Assembly (NCBI RefSeq): GCF_015558675.1
Contig: NZ_JADMOL010000011.1
Span: forward strand, 1-64,000
Length of the DNA: 64,000 bases
Direction of reading: 5' to 3'
DNA from: Paenibacillus sp. 1001270B_150601_E10
Lineage (GTDB): Bacteria; Bacillota; Bacilli; Paenibacillales; Paenibacillaceae
In this document: positions 1 to 8,719 of the stretch, piece after piece
Layout: each line of letters opens with the position of its first letter
How positions within the stretch are numbered: the first letter of the stretch is position 1
Made by a program: the position numbers and the translations under genes
Notes under the pieces: generated by a model
Seen by the model: the letters and a program-made list of their open reading frames with translations, nothing else
Told to the model about the DNA's origin: nothing
Databases searched by the model: none

Positions 1-1657
1 CATCCAGTGTAACCTCGTGCCCCTTGTTATGGGCGTACTCGATAAAGTGCTTCATGCCGTCATTTCCGCCAATGCCTTTGTCTATTGGAAAATGGCCGCC
101 GAAGTCGCTCATGCCGCCCTTTTGCCAGCCTGCATAGTTGATCGCCATCTTCTGAACACCGACTGCAGTCAGCTCATTGATGATCTCCTCGGCCTCTGCT
201 GTCGTTGTGAGCGATTCATAGGTATCCCACAGGAAGCCTTCTCGGGAATCCGCTCCAAGCAGATGAACAGGCAGCCGTATGTCATCATCCTCGGCCTGGA
301 TGCGCTTTAGTCCCTCTTCATCCATCAGCACTTGGCGATAGCGCGCTGCCATGCCTACATAGTCCGCGGAATGGGTCTTGCCGTCCAGGAAGTAGTAGCG
401 AACGGATCGATCACCTGCCGTCCGCTCTTTGTTGAAGGTTTGGAAACCATTGCGCTTGCGCTTATCCGTAGGCTGGAAGAAGCGCTGCCGATACGTAAAC
501 TCGGCTGTCGCCCAGTTATATTGATTCATGGACTTGGATGGCGCTGCCAGCACATTCGCGTAGACAGCTCCGTCGTCGATCACAGCGAGCAAAGCTTGAT
601 CCTGTGACTTGACGCCAAATACTGGCATGCGAACAGGCTTGCGAATAGAGAACGAATTATTGTTGTTGCTAAAGGCAAAGTCCTCTCCATACACACGTTC
701 AAAATAAAAATTGTTGTTCGGAGGCCGGTCCTTCTGGAACTGAATCAGCGTGCCCGGGCCGTCTGGGATAAATAAATAGCCGTCTTCTTTATCAGAAGTA
801 TAGGAGCCTAGGAACGGATACAAGCGTAGTGCGGCAATGCGTGCATTCTTGTCTTTCTTCTTGCTGTTCGCCTCATACTCTGCCATTTCCTCAGGACTCT
901 TCCCGTCCTTAAAGCCTTCTTCCAGAATCTTCGTCTCAACAAAGTCGTCCGTTAGCACTACCTCGATGGGAACGACGAACCCGATGTTCTCCATCTTGTA
1001 GGTCAGCCGAAAGCCAGAATCCGTAATCTCAAAGTTCTCCATAACCGCTTTTTGATCGATCACATTCGTTTCCTTGATCTGATCCTTGCGGACGTTGAAC
1101 TCTACATATTTGATAAAAAGAGGAGACTGCATATGCTTCTTCCAAGCATTCGTGTTGTCCTTGTCATTCCAGCCGTACTCATCCGGGAAGGACTTCCACT
1201 CCTGTCCGTTTCGCTTATCCTTTACAGTGAAATGCCCTGTCTTCGGATCAACATACAGCTGCAGCTTTTCATTCTCGCTTGCAAGCTGGAAGGAACGCTC
1301 ACGAGGAAAGAGTGAGCTGTAGCTGTTCTTGACCTTCTTGGCCGCATTTGATGAAGAAGCCGAAGTTTTTGATGAATTGCTGCCGGAAGCCCCTTCGGAC
1401 TCACTGCTATCGTCATCATCAGCATCCTTATTCTCCCCCTCATCGGTCGAATCAGCAGCATTCGCGTCCTCTTCTTCAGAGGAGGCCGACTCTTTTGCAA
1501 CGGCATTCGTTTGATCTGAGCTTGCAGCTTGTGAATCCTCCTGACTGGACGTCTTCGTCTCTGCTGCCGTGGAGTACGTGACGATGGTCGCGCTCGTCAT
1601 GGCGATCAATACAGTCAGGATGAGAATTCGCTTCAACCTAACGGACATCAGCATCAC
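1..1657 (-). CDS. DUF5696-type secreted protein (partial, C-terminus outside window)
   Basis: About 552 codons are visible and the frame is open to the window edge. The start is GTG at 1657 (or the next codon, ATG at 1654), overlapping the stop of the upstream gene, with an AGGAGG site 7 to 10 bases upstream. The N-terminus has Lys/Arg, then a hydrophobic stretch (LILTVLIAMTSATIV) that reads as a signal peptide. Next come about 65 residues very rich in Ser, Asp and Glu, a likely flexible acidic linker, then a globular region that I recognise as DUF5696-like from its association with sugar ABC operons in Paenibacillus. The last visible part (INYAGWQKGG, later FIEYAHNKGHEVTLD) resembles the strand-helix-strand rhythm of a glycoside hydrolase TIM barrel. 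Enzymatic activity is inference; no catalytic pair can be assigned because the C-terminal part is missing. It is the last visible gene of a six-gene operon with an importer. Confidence 0.8.
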   Translation of the reverse strand, partial: MMLMSVRLKRILILTVLIAMTSATIVTYSTAAETKTSSQEDSQAASSDQTNAVAKESASSEEEDANAADSTDEGENKDADDDDSSESEGASGSNSSKTSASSSNAAKKVKNSYSSLFPRERSFQLASENEKLQLYVDPKTGHFTVKDKRNGQEWKSFPDEYGWNDKDNTNAWKKHMQSPLFIKYVEFNVRKDQIKETNVIDQKAVMENFEITDSGFRLTYKMENIGFVVPIEVVLTDDFVETKILEEGFKDGKSPEEMAEYEANSKKKDKNARIAALRLYPFLGSYTSDKEDGYLFIPDGPGTLIQFQKDRPPNNNFYFERVYGEDFAFSNNNNSFSIRKPVRMPVFGVKSQDQALLAVIDDGAVYANVLAAPSKSMNQYNWATAEFTYRQRFFQPTDKRKRNGFQTFNKERTAGDRSVRYYFLDGKTHSADYVGMAARYRQVLMDEEGLKRIQAEDDDIRLPVHLLGADSREGFLWDTYESLTTTAEAEEIINELTAVGVQKMAINYAGWQKGGMSDFGGHFPIDKGIGGNDGMKHFIEYAHNKGHEVTLD

Positions 1658-3807
1658 ATCGACACCTCCTGATAGATGGTATAGAAGAAATTCTGAAGCT
1701 CAGAGGATAATCCCACGATGATGGATATGAGCACCCATGCAATCATCATTGCAAATGCAGTCAGGAACACATTCGCGACCGTTTCTCCAACGCTGTAGTT
1801 CTGCAGCGATTGAATCTTCCAGAAGAAGAGCAATCCGCACCACAGCAGCATGCCCGTTTCAAAAAAGCTGTAGATCGACATCTCGCTTGCGGTCATAACA
1901 TTGGACACAGCAGCTAGTGGCAATCCAAGAATCACGATCGGGAACAAGGCGTAGGAGCTGCCGACGAATACATCCTTGAAGCGAGCCTCCCCTTGCCTAA
2001 TGCTGCCGATGAGATAGTTGCAGACAACCCAGGTCAGCCATGTTACGAAGATCGCGATCAAAAATCCGCTGCTTCGCTCATTGCTCGGAACAGGCATAAA
2101 AGTAAAGCTCGTAAAGTATTCCTTCATCAAAAGGACCAAGGCAACCAGCACAAGCAGAATGCAGGCGCTAAGATATCCACCCTTTTGATGATATCTGAGG
2201 TCGCTAAATCCATCGATTGGATGACGCAGTATCGTAAAGGCCTGCTTTAACTGGACGAGCAGCTTCTGCCTGCCCAGCACATTACGTACCTTTGCACGCT
2301 TCAGGTGGAGCCACTTGAGCTTCTTCTTGCGGCTGTTCAAGATGAGCAGCACCAATAGCGCAATAAAGAACAGATTGGCTACCAGCGTGAAATGATGCTG
2401 AAACCACTGCAGGCGAAGCTGCCAGAAGGAATCAGAGTAGCCGCTTGCATCACCGGCAAGCTTGAATAAACGAAGTGCTTCCTTGTAATCCTCCTTGTAA
2501 AAGGCAGCCTCCGCGAGGCCCTGATAGGCAGGCGAATACAGTGCGTTCAGCCTCAGAACCTCCTGCCAGATTGGCTCGCTCTCCACGTACTTGCCCTCTT
2601 GGGACAAGGTCGTGGCTTCATGCAGCAGCATGCCGAACTCTGTCGGCTTCAGCACATGGATCAGATTCTGCGAATCATCCAGCACATACAACTCATTTTT
2701 GGAATTCGTGTCAACTGCAACAGGACTTTGGCTGATACCCAGCTGCGGCGAGCCTATCGTTACAGGTCCTACCCAGAAGAACAGCAGCTCGCCATTGGGC
2801 CCGTACTGCGTAACTGCATTCGATACTTTATCGATCGCGACCAAGTTGCCGTTGCGGTCAACCGTAATATCCGTAAGGCCCGACTTCTGCTCTTCCTGCT
2901 TCGGATCAGCCGACTCTGTGTTCGCGCTGCTCCCCCGGTTGCGAAACCTAGGCTCAATGCCGAATATTTTCTCCTTCCATTGGTTCTCCCCGCGGATATT
3001 GAGTTTTTTCACCTGCTCCTTATCTGTCGCGGAAACCGTATAAATAAAGCCTTGCTCATCAATATGAATATTTCGAATCGTAGCAGGCAGCGTGCGGACT
3101 TGACGGCTCAGCTGCTCCTCGGTGTACAGAAGCTTCCGCACGATGTCCATCAAGGATACCTCGGTCAAGTTCGTACCGTAGAACCCGTAGAAGTTTCCGC
3201 TTGGATCAAACTGAACAACACCCTGATAGCTCCCGTTGCTGATGACATACATAAAGCCTCTTTCATCCACAACGAGATTGGTTGGCTCATAATGAAACGA
3301 CTCATCGATAAAGCGGGATTCCGGCCGCCCATACGCTGCAAGCTGATCACCGCTTGATGAGAGCTTCAGAATACGCTTATTGCCTGTATCCGCCACATAG
3401 ATGACGCCCTTTGGCGTTACAAACACACCTTGCGGAGACTTCATCCCCTCTGCCGTAATTTCTCTTACGAAGTCTCCATCTTTATTGAGATGCACGATCC
3501 GATTATTGTCTGTATCAGCAATGTAAATGTCATCCTTGCTATCGATAAACAAATCCTGCGGGCGCTTTAGCGGTGAATATTCAAGCCGCTCTGCCCCATT
3601 CTCCATCTGCTTTTTATAAATGTTGTCGCCCACCACGGTGAACGGATAATATGCCGCCTGACTCGGGATCGTCCGATTGTAGCCGTCCTTGCTGAATGTC
3701 GTGTAGGGCGGTTCCGCAGACGCCAAGCTAGGAAACAAGGCAGCCATTATCATCGATAAGACCATCATTATAAAGATGAGCCGTTGTCTACCCCATCGCT
3801 TTTTCAT
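1654..3807 (-). CDS. NHL-repeat beta-propeller / TPR / Yip1-domain membrane protein
   Basis: 717 residues. Residues 1-31 form a signal peptide ending near SLASAEP. From about 45 to 390 come NHL-type repeats, seen as recurring blocks such as PQDLFIDSKDDIYIADTDNNRIVHL and PQGVFVTPKGVIYVADTGNKRI, which build a beta-propeller outside the membrane. Residues 390-455 read as a TPR pair (EGKYVESEPIWQEVLRLN, then KEDYKEALRLFKLAG). A membrane helix follows at about 473-491. From about 515 to the end is a Yip1-type domain with several hydrophobic segments. The gene ends ATGTGA, overlapping the DUF5696 start, and begins 19 bases after the permease, so it is cotranscribed with a sugar-type importer. Its role is unknown. 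A membrane-anchored sensor or scaffold for the transport system is my inference. Confidence 0.85.
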   Translation of the reverse strand: MKKRWGRQRLIFIMMVLSMIMAALFPSLASAEPPYTTFSKDGYNRTIPSQAAYYPFTVVGDNIYKKQMENGAERLEYSPLKRPQDLFIDSKDDIYIADTDNNRIVHLNKDGDFVREITAEGMKSPQGVFVTPKGVIYVADTGNKRILKLSSSGDQLAAYGRPESRFIDESFHYEPTNLVVDERGFMYVISNGSYQGVVQFDPSGNFYGFYGTNLTEVSLMDIVRKLLYTEEQLSRQVRTLPATIRNIHIDEQGFIYTVSATDKEQVKKLNIRGENQWKEKIFGIEPRFRNRGSSANTESADPKQEEQKSGLTDITVDRNGNLVAIDKVSNAVTQYGPNGELLFFWVGPVTIGSPQLGISQSPVAVDTNSKNELYVLDDSQNLIHVLKPTEFGMLLHEATTLSQEGKYVESEPIWQEVLRLNALYSPAYQGLAEAAFYKEDYKEALRLFKLAGDASGYSDSFWQLRLQWFQHHFTLVANLFFIALLVLLILNSRKKKLKWLHLKRAKVRNVLGRQKLLVQLKQAFTILRHPIDGFSDLRYHQKGGYLSACILLVLVALVLLMKEYFTSFTFMPVPSNERSSGFLIAIFVTWLTWVVCNYLIGSIRQGEARFKDVFVGSSYALFPIVILGLPLAAVSNVMTASEMSIYSFFETGMLLWCGLLFFWKIQSLQNYSVGETVANVFLTAFAMMIAWVLISIIVGLSSELQNFFYTIYQEVSM

Positions 3808-3826
3808 GAATGAACCTCCGTAATCC

Positions 3827-4744
3827 CTACTTGATACCCGAATGGGCCATCGTCTGAATGACTTTTCGCTGAGACAGCAAGAAGATAATTAGATTCGGCA
3901 CGAATATAATCAAGGATGCCGCCGCTGCAACCCCTTGTCTCGCAACGGTGTTCGCAAGATTGGAAGTAAGCGATTCCACATAGAATGGCAGCGTCTTCAT
4001 CGCATCGTCCTGCATGAACAAGGCGGACGTCTCCGAATTCGTCCAGGCCGTCTGGAATGATAGGATCGTAATGGTCGCCATCGCCGGCGTCACAATCGGG
4101 ATCATAATGCGAATAAAGATTTGCCATTCACTTGCGCCATCGAGCTTCGCTGCCTCGAGCAGTTCATTTGGCACCTGATCCATAAACTGCTTTAGCAAAA
4201 AGACGCCTACCGGTAGTGCAAGAATTGGGAGCACATGCCCCCAATACGTATTCATAATGCCTAGTGATTTCACGACGATGTAGCGAGGAATTCCCATTGT
4301 CTCGACTGCAATCATAATGGAGAGCAAAATCACACCGAACACGATCTTTCTTCCGGGAAACGGATGCTTAGACAGCGGATAAGCACACAGGGCGCCAAAG
4401 ATGACCATCCCTACAGTAGAGAGCACCGTCACCATGATGCTGTTAAAAATAAACCGGGTTACCGGTAAAAAGGTGTCCTGCGTCGCATGAAGCAAATCCG
4501 TAAAGTTCTGAATTGTCGCCTGCTGCACAAAGAACGTCGGCGGGAATAAGAACAACTCATGCAGCGGCTTGAAGGCATGGTTGAAAATAAAGACAAGCGG
4601 CAGCAGCATGAATGCAGCGAGCAGCGTCAAGAGAATAAGCAGAAAGATCTGAGTGCGATCCATGCTGCGGAAGTCGCTCCGGTATAAGGACCAGGATCTC
4701 TCCACTGACCCTCGTATTCGTTTCAGCCACGTCATGCTATTCAT
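3827..4744 (-). CDS. Carbohydrate ABC transporter permease, MalG type
   Basis: 305 residues with six predicted membrane helices. The EAA loop that docks the ATPase is seen near residues 197-225 (ELLEAAKLDGASEWQIF, then MIPIVTPAMATI). This is the second integral membrane subunit of a CUT1-class sugar importer, pairing with the MalF-type permease encoded just upstream. The start codon region overlaps the end of that permease by 8 bases, which indicates translational coupling. Its substrate cannot be read from the sequence; the fused solute-binding protein in the same operon points to a carbohydrate. Confidence 0.93.
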   Translation of the reverse strand: MNSMTWLKRIRGSVERSWSLYRSDFRSMDRTQIFLLILLTLLAAFMLLPLVFIFNHAFKPLHELFLFPPTFFVQQATIQNFTDLLHATQDTFLPVTRFIFNSIMVTVLSTVGMVIFGALCAYPLSKHPFPGRKIVFGVILLSIMIAVETMGIPRYIVVKSLGIMNTYWGHVLPILALPVGVFLLKQFMDQVPNELLEAAKLDGASEWQIFIRIMIPIVTPAMATITILSFQTAWTNSETSALFMQDDAMKTLPFYVESLTSNLANTVARQGVAAAASLIIFVPNLIIFLLSQRKVIQTMAHSGIK

Positions 4745-5726
4745 CCTCCTTCGGGCCTAGCAGCATCCATAGGAATCGGCTGAGCAGGATCGTCAGAACA
4801 AGCAGCACAATCGAGATCGCACTTGCGTAGCCAAGCTCAAGCCGTGTAAAGCCAAAGTCCTCGATATGGTTCATGAAGAGCTGTCCAGAATAATCCGGCG
4901 TGGGGTTCATCCCGGACAGCTGGGTCCCGATTCCGCCCGCCTTTAATGTACCGACGATAGCCATGACAGCTGCAAAGAGCATCTGCGGCTTCATCATAGG
5001 AATCGTAATGTACCAGATTTCCTGCAAGCGGCTTGAGATGCCATCAATTCTTCCAGCTTCGTACAACGTTCGGTCTACATTCAATATCCCTGCCAGGATG
5101 GCAAGAAACCCTAAGCCCATGCTGGACCAGATCGAGACGACAATCATGATGCCAAGCAGATAATCCTTATCAATCGTGAGCAGCACAGGCTGATCGATAA
5201 AGCCCCATTTTAATAGAAAGCTGTTGATGTACCCTGTCCGGTCACCTGTAAACATAACCTGCCAGACAACAACCATTGCAATCCCGCCAGTCAGGGATGG
5301 GGCATACATGGCAAGCGCATACCATACGCGAATGGTTGAAGGAAGCTGTGCAATCAGCCATGCCAATACAAAGGAAAGCACGTAACCGATTGGGCCAACG
5401 AACAGGGCGAACTTGAAGGAGTTCGGAATGACATGCTTTAGAAAAATGACGTCTTGCGAGAACAGATTCTGATAGTTCATCCAGCCCGCCCACTTCGGAA
5501 ACTCAATGGAGTTGAAGTACGTAAAGCTAAGCGCGATTCCCGTCAACACCGGAATAATGATAAACAAGCTGAACACGATGAGGAAAGGGGCAATAAAGAG
5601 ATAGGAAAGCCGGAATCTCCACATTTCTCTCATCTTGTCCTTCAGCATGCGTCCTAAGCTGCCTCTAAGCTTCGGATTCGGCGCTGTTACAGGCTGCTGT
5701 ACGACTGGTGACGCTTCATTCGACAA
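4737..5726 (-). CDS. Sugar ABC transporter permease, MalF type
   Basis: 329 residues. A cytoplasmic N-terminal tail of about 40 residues precedes the first helix (YLFIAPFLIVFSLFIIIPVL). The EAA motif is at about residues 223-250 (YEAGRIDGISSRLQEIW, then TIPMMKPQMLF). It forms the heterodimeric membrane channel with the MalG-type subunit. The gene overlaps the end of the solute-binding protein gene by 11 bases and the start of the next permease by 8, so all three are tightly coupled. The family (binding-protein-dependent transport inner membrane component) is clear; the sugar is not known. Confidence 0.93.
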   Translation of the reverse strand: MSNEASPVVQQPVTAPNPKLRGSLGRMLKDKMREMWRFRLSYLFIAPFLIVFSLFIIIPVLTGIALSFTYFNSIEFPKWAGWMNYQNLFSQDVIFLKHVIPNSFKFALFVGPIGYVLSFVLAWLIAQLPSTIRVWYALAMYAPSLTGGIAMVVVWQVMFTGDRTGYINSFLLKWGFIDQPVLLTIDKDYLLGIMIVVSIWSSMGLGFLAILAGILNVDRTLYEAGRIDGISSRLQEIWYITIPMMKPQMLFAAVMAIVGTLKAGGIGTQLSGMNPTPDYSGQLFMNHIEDFGFTRLELGYASAISIVLLVLTILLSRFLWMLLGPKEDE

Positions 5727-8706
5727 GGTGATCCACCCCTTCCCACGGTTTATCCATATCCGGCAGCTGAAGCGGCTTTAGAACCTCGCCATTAGGCCCG
5801 ATAATATCGAACTCCTGCTGCTTGCGCGCAAGTTCCCGATTGATTTCCTTGATCGCCTTTTCAAGCGATATTCGAGAATTCTCGGAATCGACGACCGTTC
5901 GATTCCAAGCAAAGCCAAGCTCGCGATCCGTCATATATCCGCCAGGCACCTGAGGAACTTCCTTCGTCCACTTCCACTGCTCCAAGATGACGCGAAGATC
6001 TTCAGGCTTCCACGGCATTCTTGCAAATGCCTCCACATTAGCCGTATTCCAGCGGAAGGTTTCGCCGTAATACTGCTCAAGATTAAGCCCGAATTCCGTC
6101 TGAATCTCAGGAGACATATACCACTGAAGGAACTGCCAAGCTTCTTCCTGCTTCTGTTTGGAACTGCCCTTAAACAGCATTGCATTGGTAGGATTGGAGC
6201 CTCCGGACCAGCGAACGAAGCTGCCGTCCTCCTGCTTCGTGCCTGGGATCGGAGCAATCGCCCAGTCATTTGCAATCTCTGGTGCTGCCACGAGCAGTTG
6301 GATGTACATATTAAAGTCGGAGATGCCAATCGGAATATCTCCTCTTCTAAATTGGTTGTAGAAGCTCTGCACCACTCGCTCCAAGCCCTGAACATTGTAG
6401 AAGTCCGTCCACATCTTATAGGACTTAAATGCATCTGGCGTATCGAGCCCTGTCTTCAGCCCGTTTGACGTGTACATGTCCACATTGTTCTGGAATAGAA
6501 TGGGCGTGTAGTCGACAGGGTCCATATAGAAGTTGTAATGATTCTGCAGCAGAGTCGGCAGGATTGTATAAACATCGTCCCACGTTTCCGGAACCTCAAG
6601 GTTCAGCTGCTCAAGAATATCCTTGCGGTAGAACAGCACCTTGAAGCGAACCGTCTCCGGCACGCCGTAGTAGCCGCCGTCATAATAAAGCGGCTGCAGC
6701 ATACCTGGATTGTATCTGGAGAAAAATTCATCAGCACCGGGAAGCTTTGATAAATCAAGTGCAGCATTACGAAGCGCCATATCGAACGGAACGTTGACCG
6801 GCACTCCCAAAGCTACATCCGGCATCATTCCGGAAGCATTGGCAAGCGTCAGCAGCTGCGCATTCTGAATCAGGTTAATGTGAACCTTAATTCCCGTCTC
6901 TGGCGTAAAGCGGTCATTAACGAGCCGCTGCAGCTCGTCGACATAGTCACGGCCCCAGATCATCCATACATCGAGAACCTCCTCATCGTTGCTCTTCGTC
7001 GTTGAGCGATCCTGGAAGGAGTAGAACAATGACTGGAACATGCCACCTGTCTTCTGCCAGAAACTTGACGACATGCTCGGAAGCTTCTCATCAAACGGAG
7101 CGACCACAATCTGATCCAACTGAAGCGGACCATCCATCAGGAGCGAGCGATTGGATTCCAGCGATTCCTGTACCGTCGCAATTCGTTCTTTCGCATATGG
7201 AATTTCATTTGGCTTACTCAGAATGCTTTTCATATCGGCTGCACCATTTTTAAGCATCTGCGCAACATTATCTGTCTTCGGATTAATCGTCTTCATTTGA
7301 TACTCAAGCGTAATAAACTGTTCTCGTATCCGCTCTAACCGTTCAATTAGGCCAGGAATGTCCTTTTCCACATTCCACACCCGGTATTTGTCTTCGCGGT
7401 TGCCCGTTGCCATGCGAAGCTCCAGCAGAATAGACCTGAGCTCCTTCGAGATATGATCCATCTCCATGATCATTGGCATATAAGGCTCGTAATGGACTTC
7501 CATAGTGAGCGTGTGCTCGCCCTTTGTTAAATAAAAGGCGTAGGGTTCTCCCTCTTGGTCTGACAATTTAATGCCTTTCCAATCGGCATCATAGGGGAAT
7601 TGAACATGCTTCATCTCTTGAAATGGAATCTCACCGTCGATATAGAGACTTCGAAACACCGACATATTCTTGACGGTGCTTTGATTGCCTCGCATCGCAA
7701 GCTTATAGATTCCATCCTGAGGCACTTCAAGCGTCCAGCTGACCGATTGCCCGCCCTTCATCCACCTTGAGCCGCCAAGCGTGTTGTAGGCAATCTTGCC
7801 AAGCGACTTTGGAGAAGTAGCAGGGTCCCGATCATACACATTCTGAATGGAGGTCGAGTTTTTCTGCGCAAATTGTTCTGCTTCAATCACGACCGCCGCT
7901 CCCTCTTTCCCTGCATCTGAAGGGTACGAACTTTTCACTTCTTCATAGGTCGGAAGCTTCGCCACAGGCTTGACTGTTAATTGATGCAGGGCGACTGGCT
8001 GCTGCAGCACCTGCAACCGGATCGTATTCTTGCCTTGCTTCAGATGCCACTTCAGCGGAAGCGCGTAAGCACCATTGGATTCACGAAAAGCCGTTTCTTT
8101 CCAGCCGCTTATTTCTTCGACCTGTGCACGAAGCTGATTGCCAAACTCGTCATGGCGATCGGTGTTGACATCCCGATAATATCGCTCAAGAACGATAGAC
8201 CTCGCTTCATTAAATGGATAATCCCCGTTGATGAGAGCAGACAACAGTACAGGCTGACGGTTCCCTCCATCGCTTACAGGAAGCGGATAATAATCGGTCC
8301 AGATCTCGTACAGCCCTTCCTCCTTAACCTCTATCTCATACTCAAGCCAGCCCTTTTGATTGGACCAGATCAAGGCCTCTGATTTTCCTTCATAGTCCTT
8401 TACTTCAAGCTTGGCTTCTTGAGATTTAGCTTTATATTGGGATGCTATAATGGAATACTCCTTGGTGCCATCCTTAATGCCTGCTTTCTCCCACTGGTTA
8501 AGCGTTTCAAGATAATAAGGCTCGATCTGCGATTCCTGACTGCTGGTATACGCACTCTCTGTGGCTTTGCTTACCGCTTGCTTAGACTCTGCATACACGG
8601 AAGGCTGATCACTATTAAGCTTTAATCCGATGATGCAAACGCTTGAAGCTATCACTAAGCTAATCATGATGAAGCTCTTTCTCCATCGGTGCATGACGTG
8701 CTTCAC
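5716..8706 (-). CDS. Extracellular solute-binding protein with two N-terminal carbohydrate-binding-like domains
   Basis: 996 residues, more than twice the usual 400-450 of a family 1 sugar-binding protein. The start is GTG with GGAGG eight bases upstream. Residues 1-40 are a signal peptide; I see no convincing lipobox, so membrane attachment is uncertain. Two related beta-rich segments follow, at about 90-245 (KGWLEYEIEVKEEGLYEIWTDY) and about 270-425 (VVIEAEQFA, then VSWTLEVPQDGIYKLAMRGN). Both look like CBM6/35-type modules, with the EAEQ opening typical of such domains in the second. After a helical linker, the classical binding-protein fold runs from about 575 to 950 (TKSNDEEVLDVWMIWGRDYVDELQRLVNDRF, later MLFKGSSKQKQEEAWQFLQW). 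The likely job is to capture a polysaccharide fragment and deliver it to the permeases. Substrate and the function of the fused modules are inference. Confidence 0.88.
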   Translation of the reverse strand: MKHVMHRWRKSFIMISLVIASSVCIIGLKLNSDQPSVYAESKQAVSKATESAYTSSQESQIEPYYLETLNQWEKAGIKDGTKEYSIIASQYKAKSQEAKLEVKDYEGKSEALIWSNQKGWLEYEIEVKEEGLYEIWTDYYPLPVSDGGNRQPVLLSALINGDYPFNEARSIVLERYYRDVNTDRHDEFGNQLRAQVEEISGWKETAFRESNGAYALPLKWHLKQGKNTIRLQVLQQPVALHQLTVKPVAKLPTYEEVKSSYPSDAGKEGAAVVIEAEQFAQKNSTSIQNVYDRDPATSPKSLGKIAYNTLGGSRWMKGGQSVSWTLEVPQDGIYKLAMRGNQSTVKNMSVFRSLYIDGEIPFQEMKHVQFPYDADWKGIKLSDQEGEPYAFYLTKGEHTLTMEVHYEPYMPMIMEMDHISKELRSILLELRMATGNREDKYRVWNVEKDIPGLIERLERIREQFITLEYQMKTINPKTDNVAQMLKNGAADMKSILSKPNEIPYAKERIATVQESLESNRSLLMDGPLQLDQIVVAPFDEKLPSMSSSFWQKTGGMFQSLFYSFQDRSTTKSNDEEVLDVWMIWGRDYVDELQRLVNDRFTPETGIKVHINLIQNAQLLTLANASGMMPDVALGVPVNVPFDMALRNAALDLSKLPGADEFFSRYNPGMLQPLYYDGGYYGVPETVRFKVLFYRKDILEQLNLEVPETWDDVYTILPTLLQNHYNFYMDPVDYTPILFQNNVDMYTSNGLKTGLDTPDAFKSYKMWTDFYNVQGLERVVQSFYNQFRRGDIPIGISDFNMYIQLLVAAPEIANDWAIAPIPGTKQEDGSFVRWSGGSNPTNAMLFKGSSKQKQEEAWQFLQWYMSPEIQTEFGLNLEQYYGETFRWNTANVEAFARMPWKPEDLRVILEQWKWTKEVPQVPGGYMTDRELGFAWNRTVVDSENSRISLEKAIKEINRELARKQQEFDIIGPNGEVLKPLQLPDMDKPWEGVDHLVE

Positions 8707-8719
8707 GACTCCACCCTCC

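Noticed and set aside
2599-3357. Plus-strand open frame of 252 codons
   Set aside because: Antisense to the NHL/Yip1 gene, whose protein has clear repeats; no ribosome site or family motif in the shadow frame.
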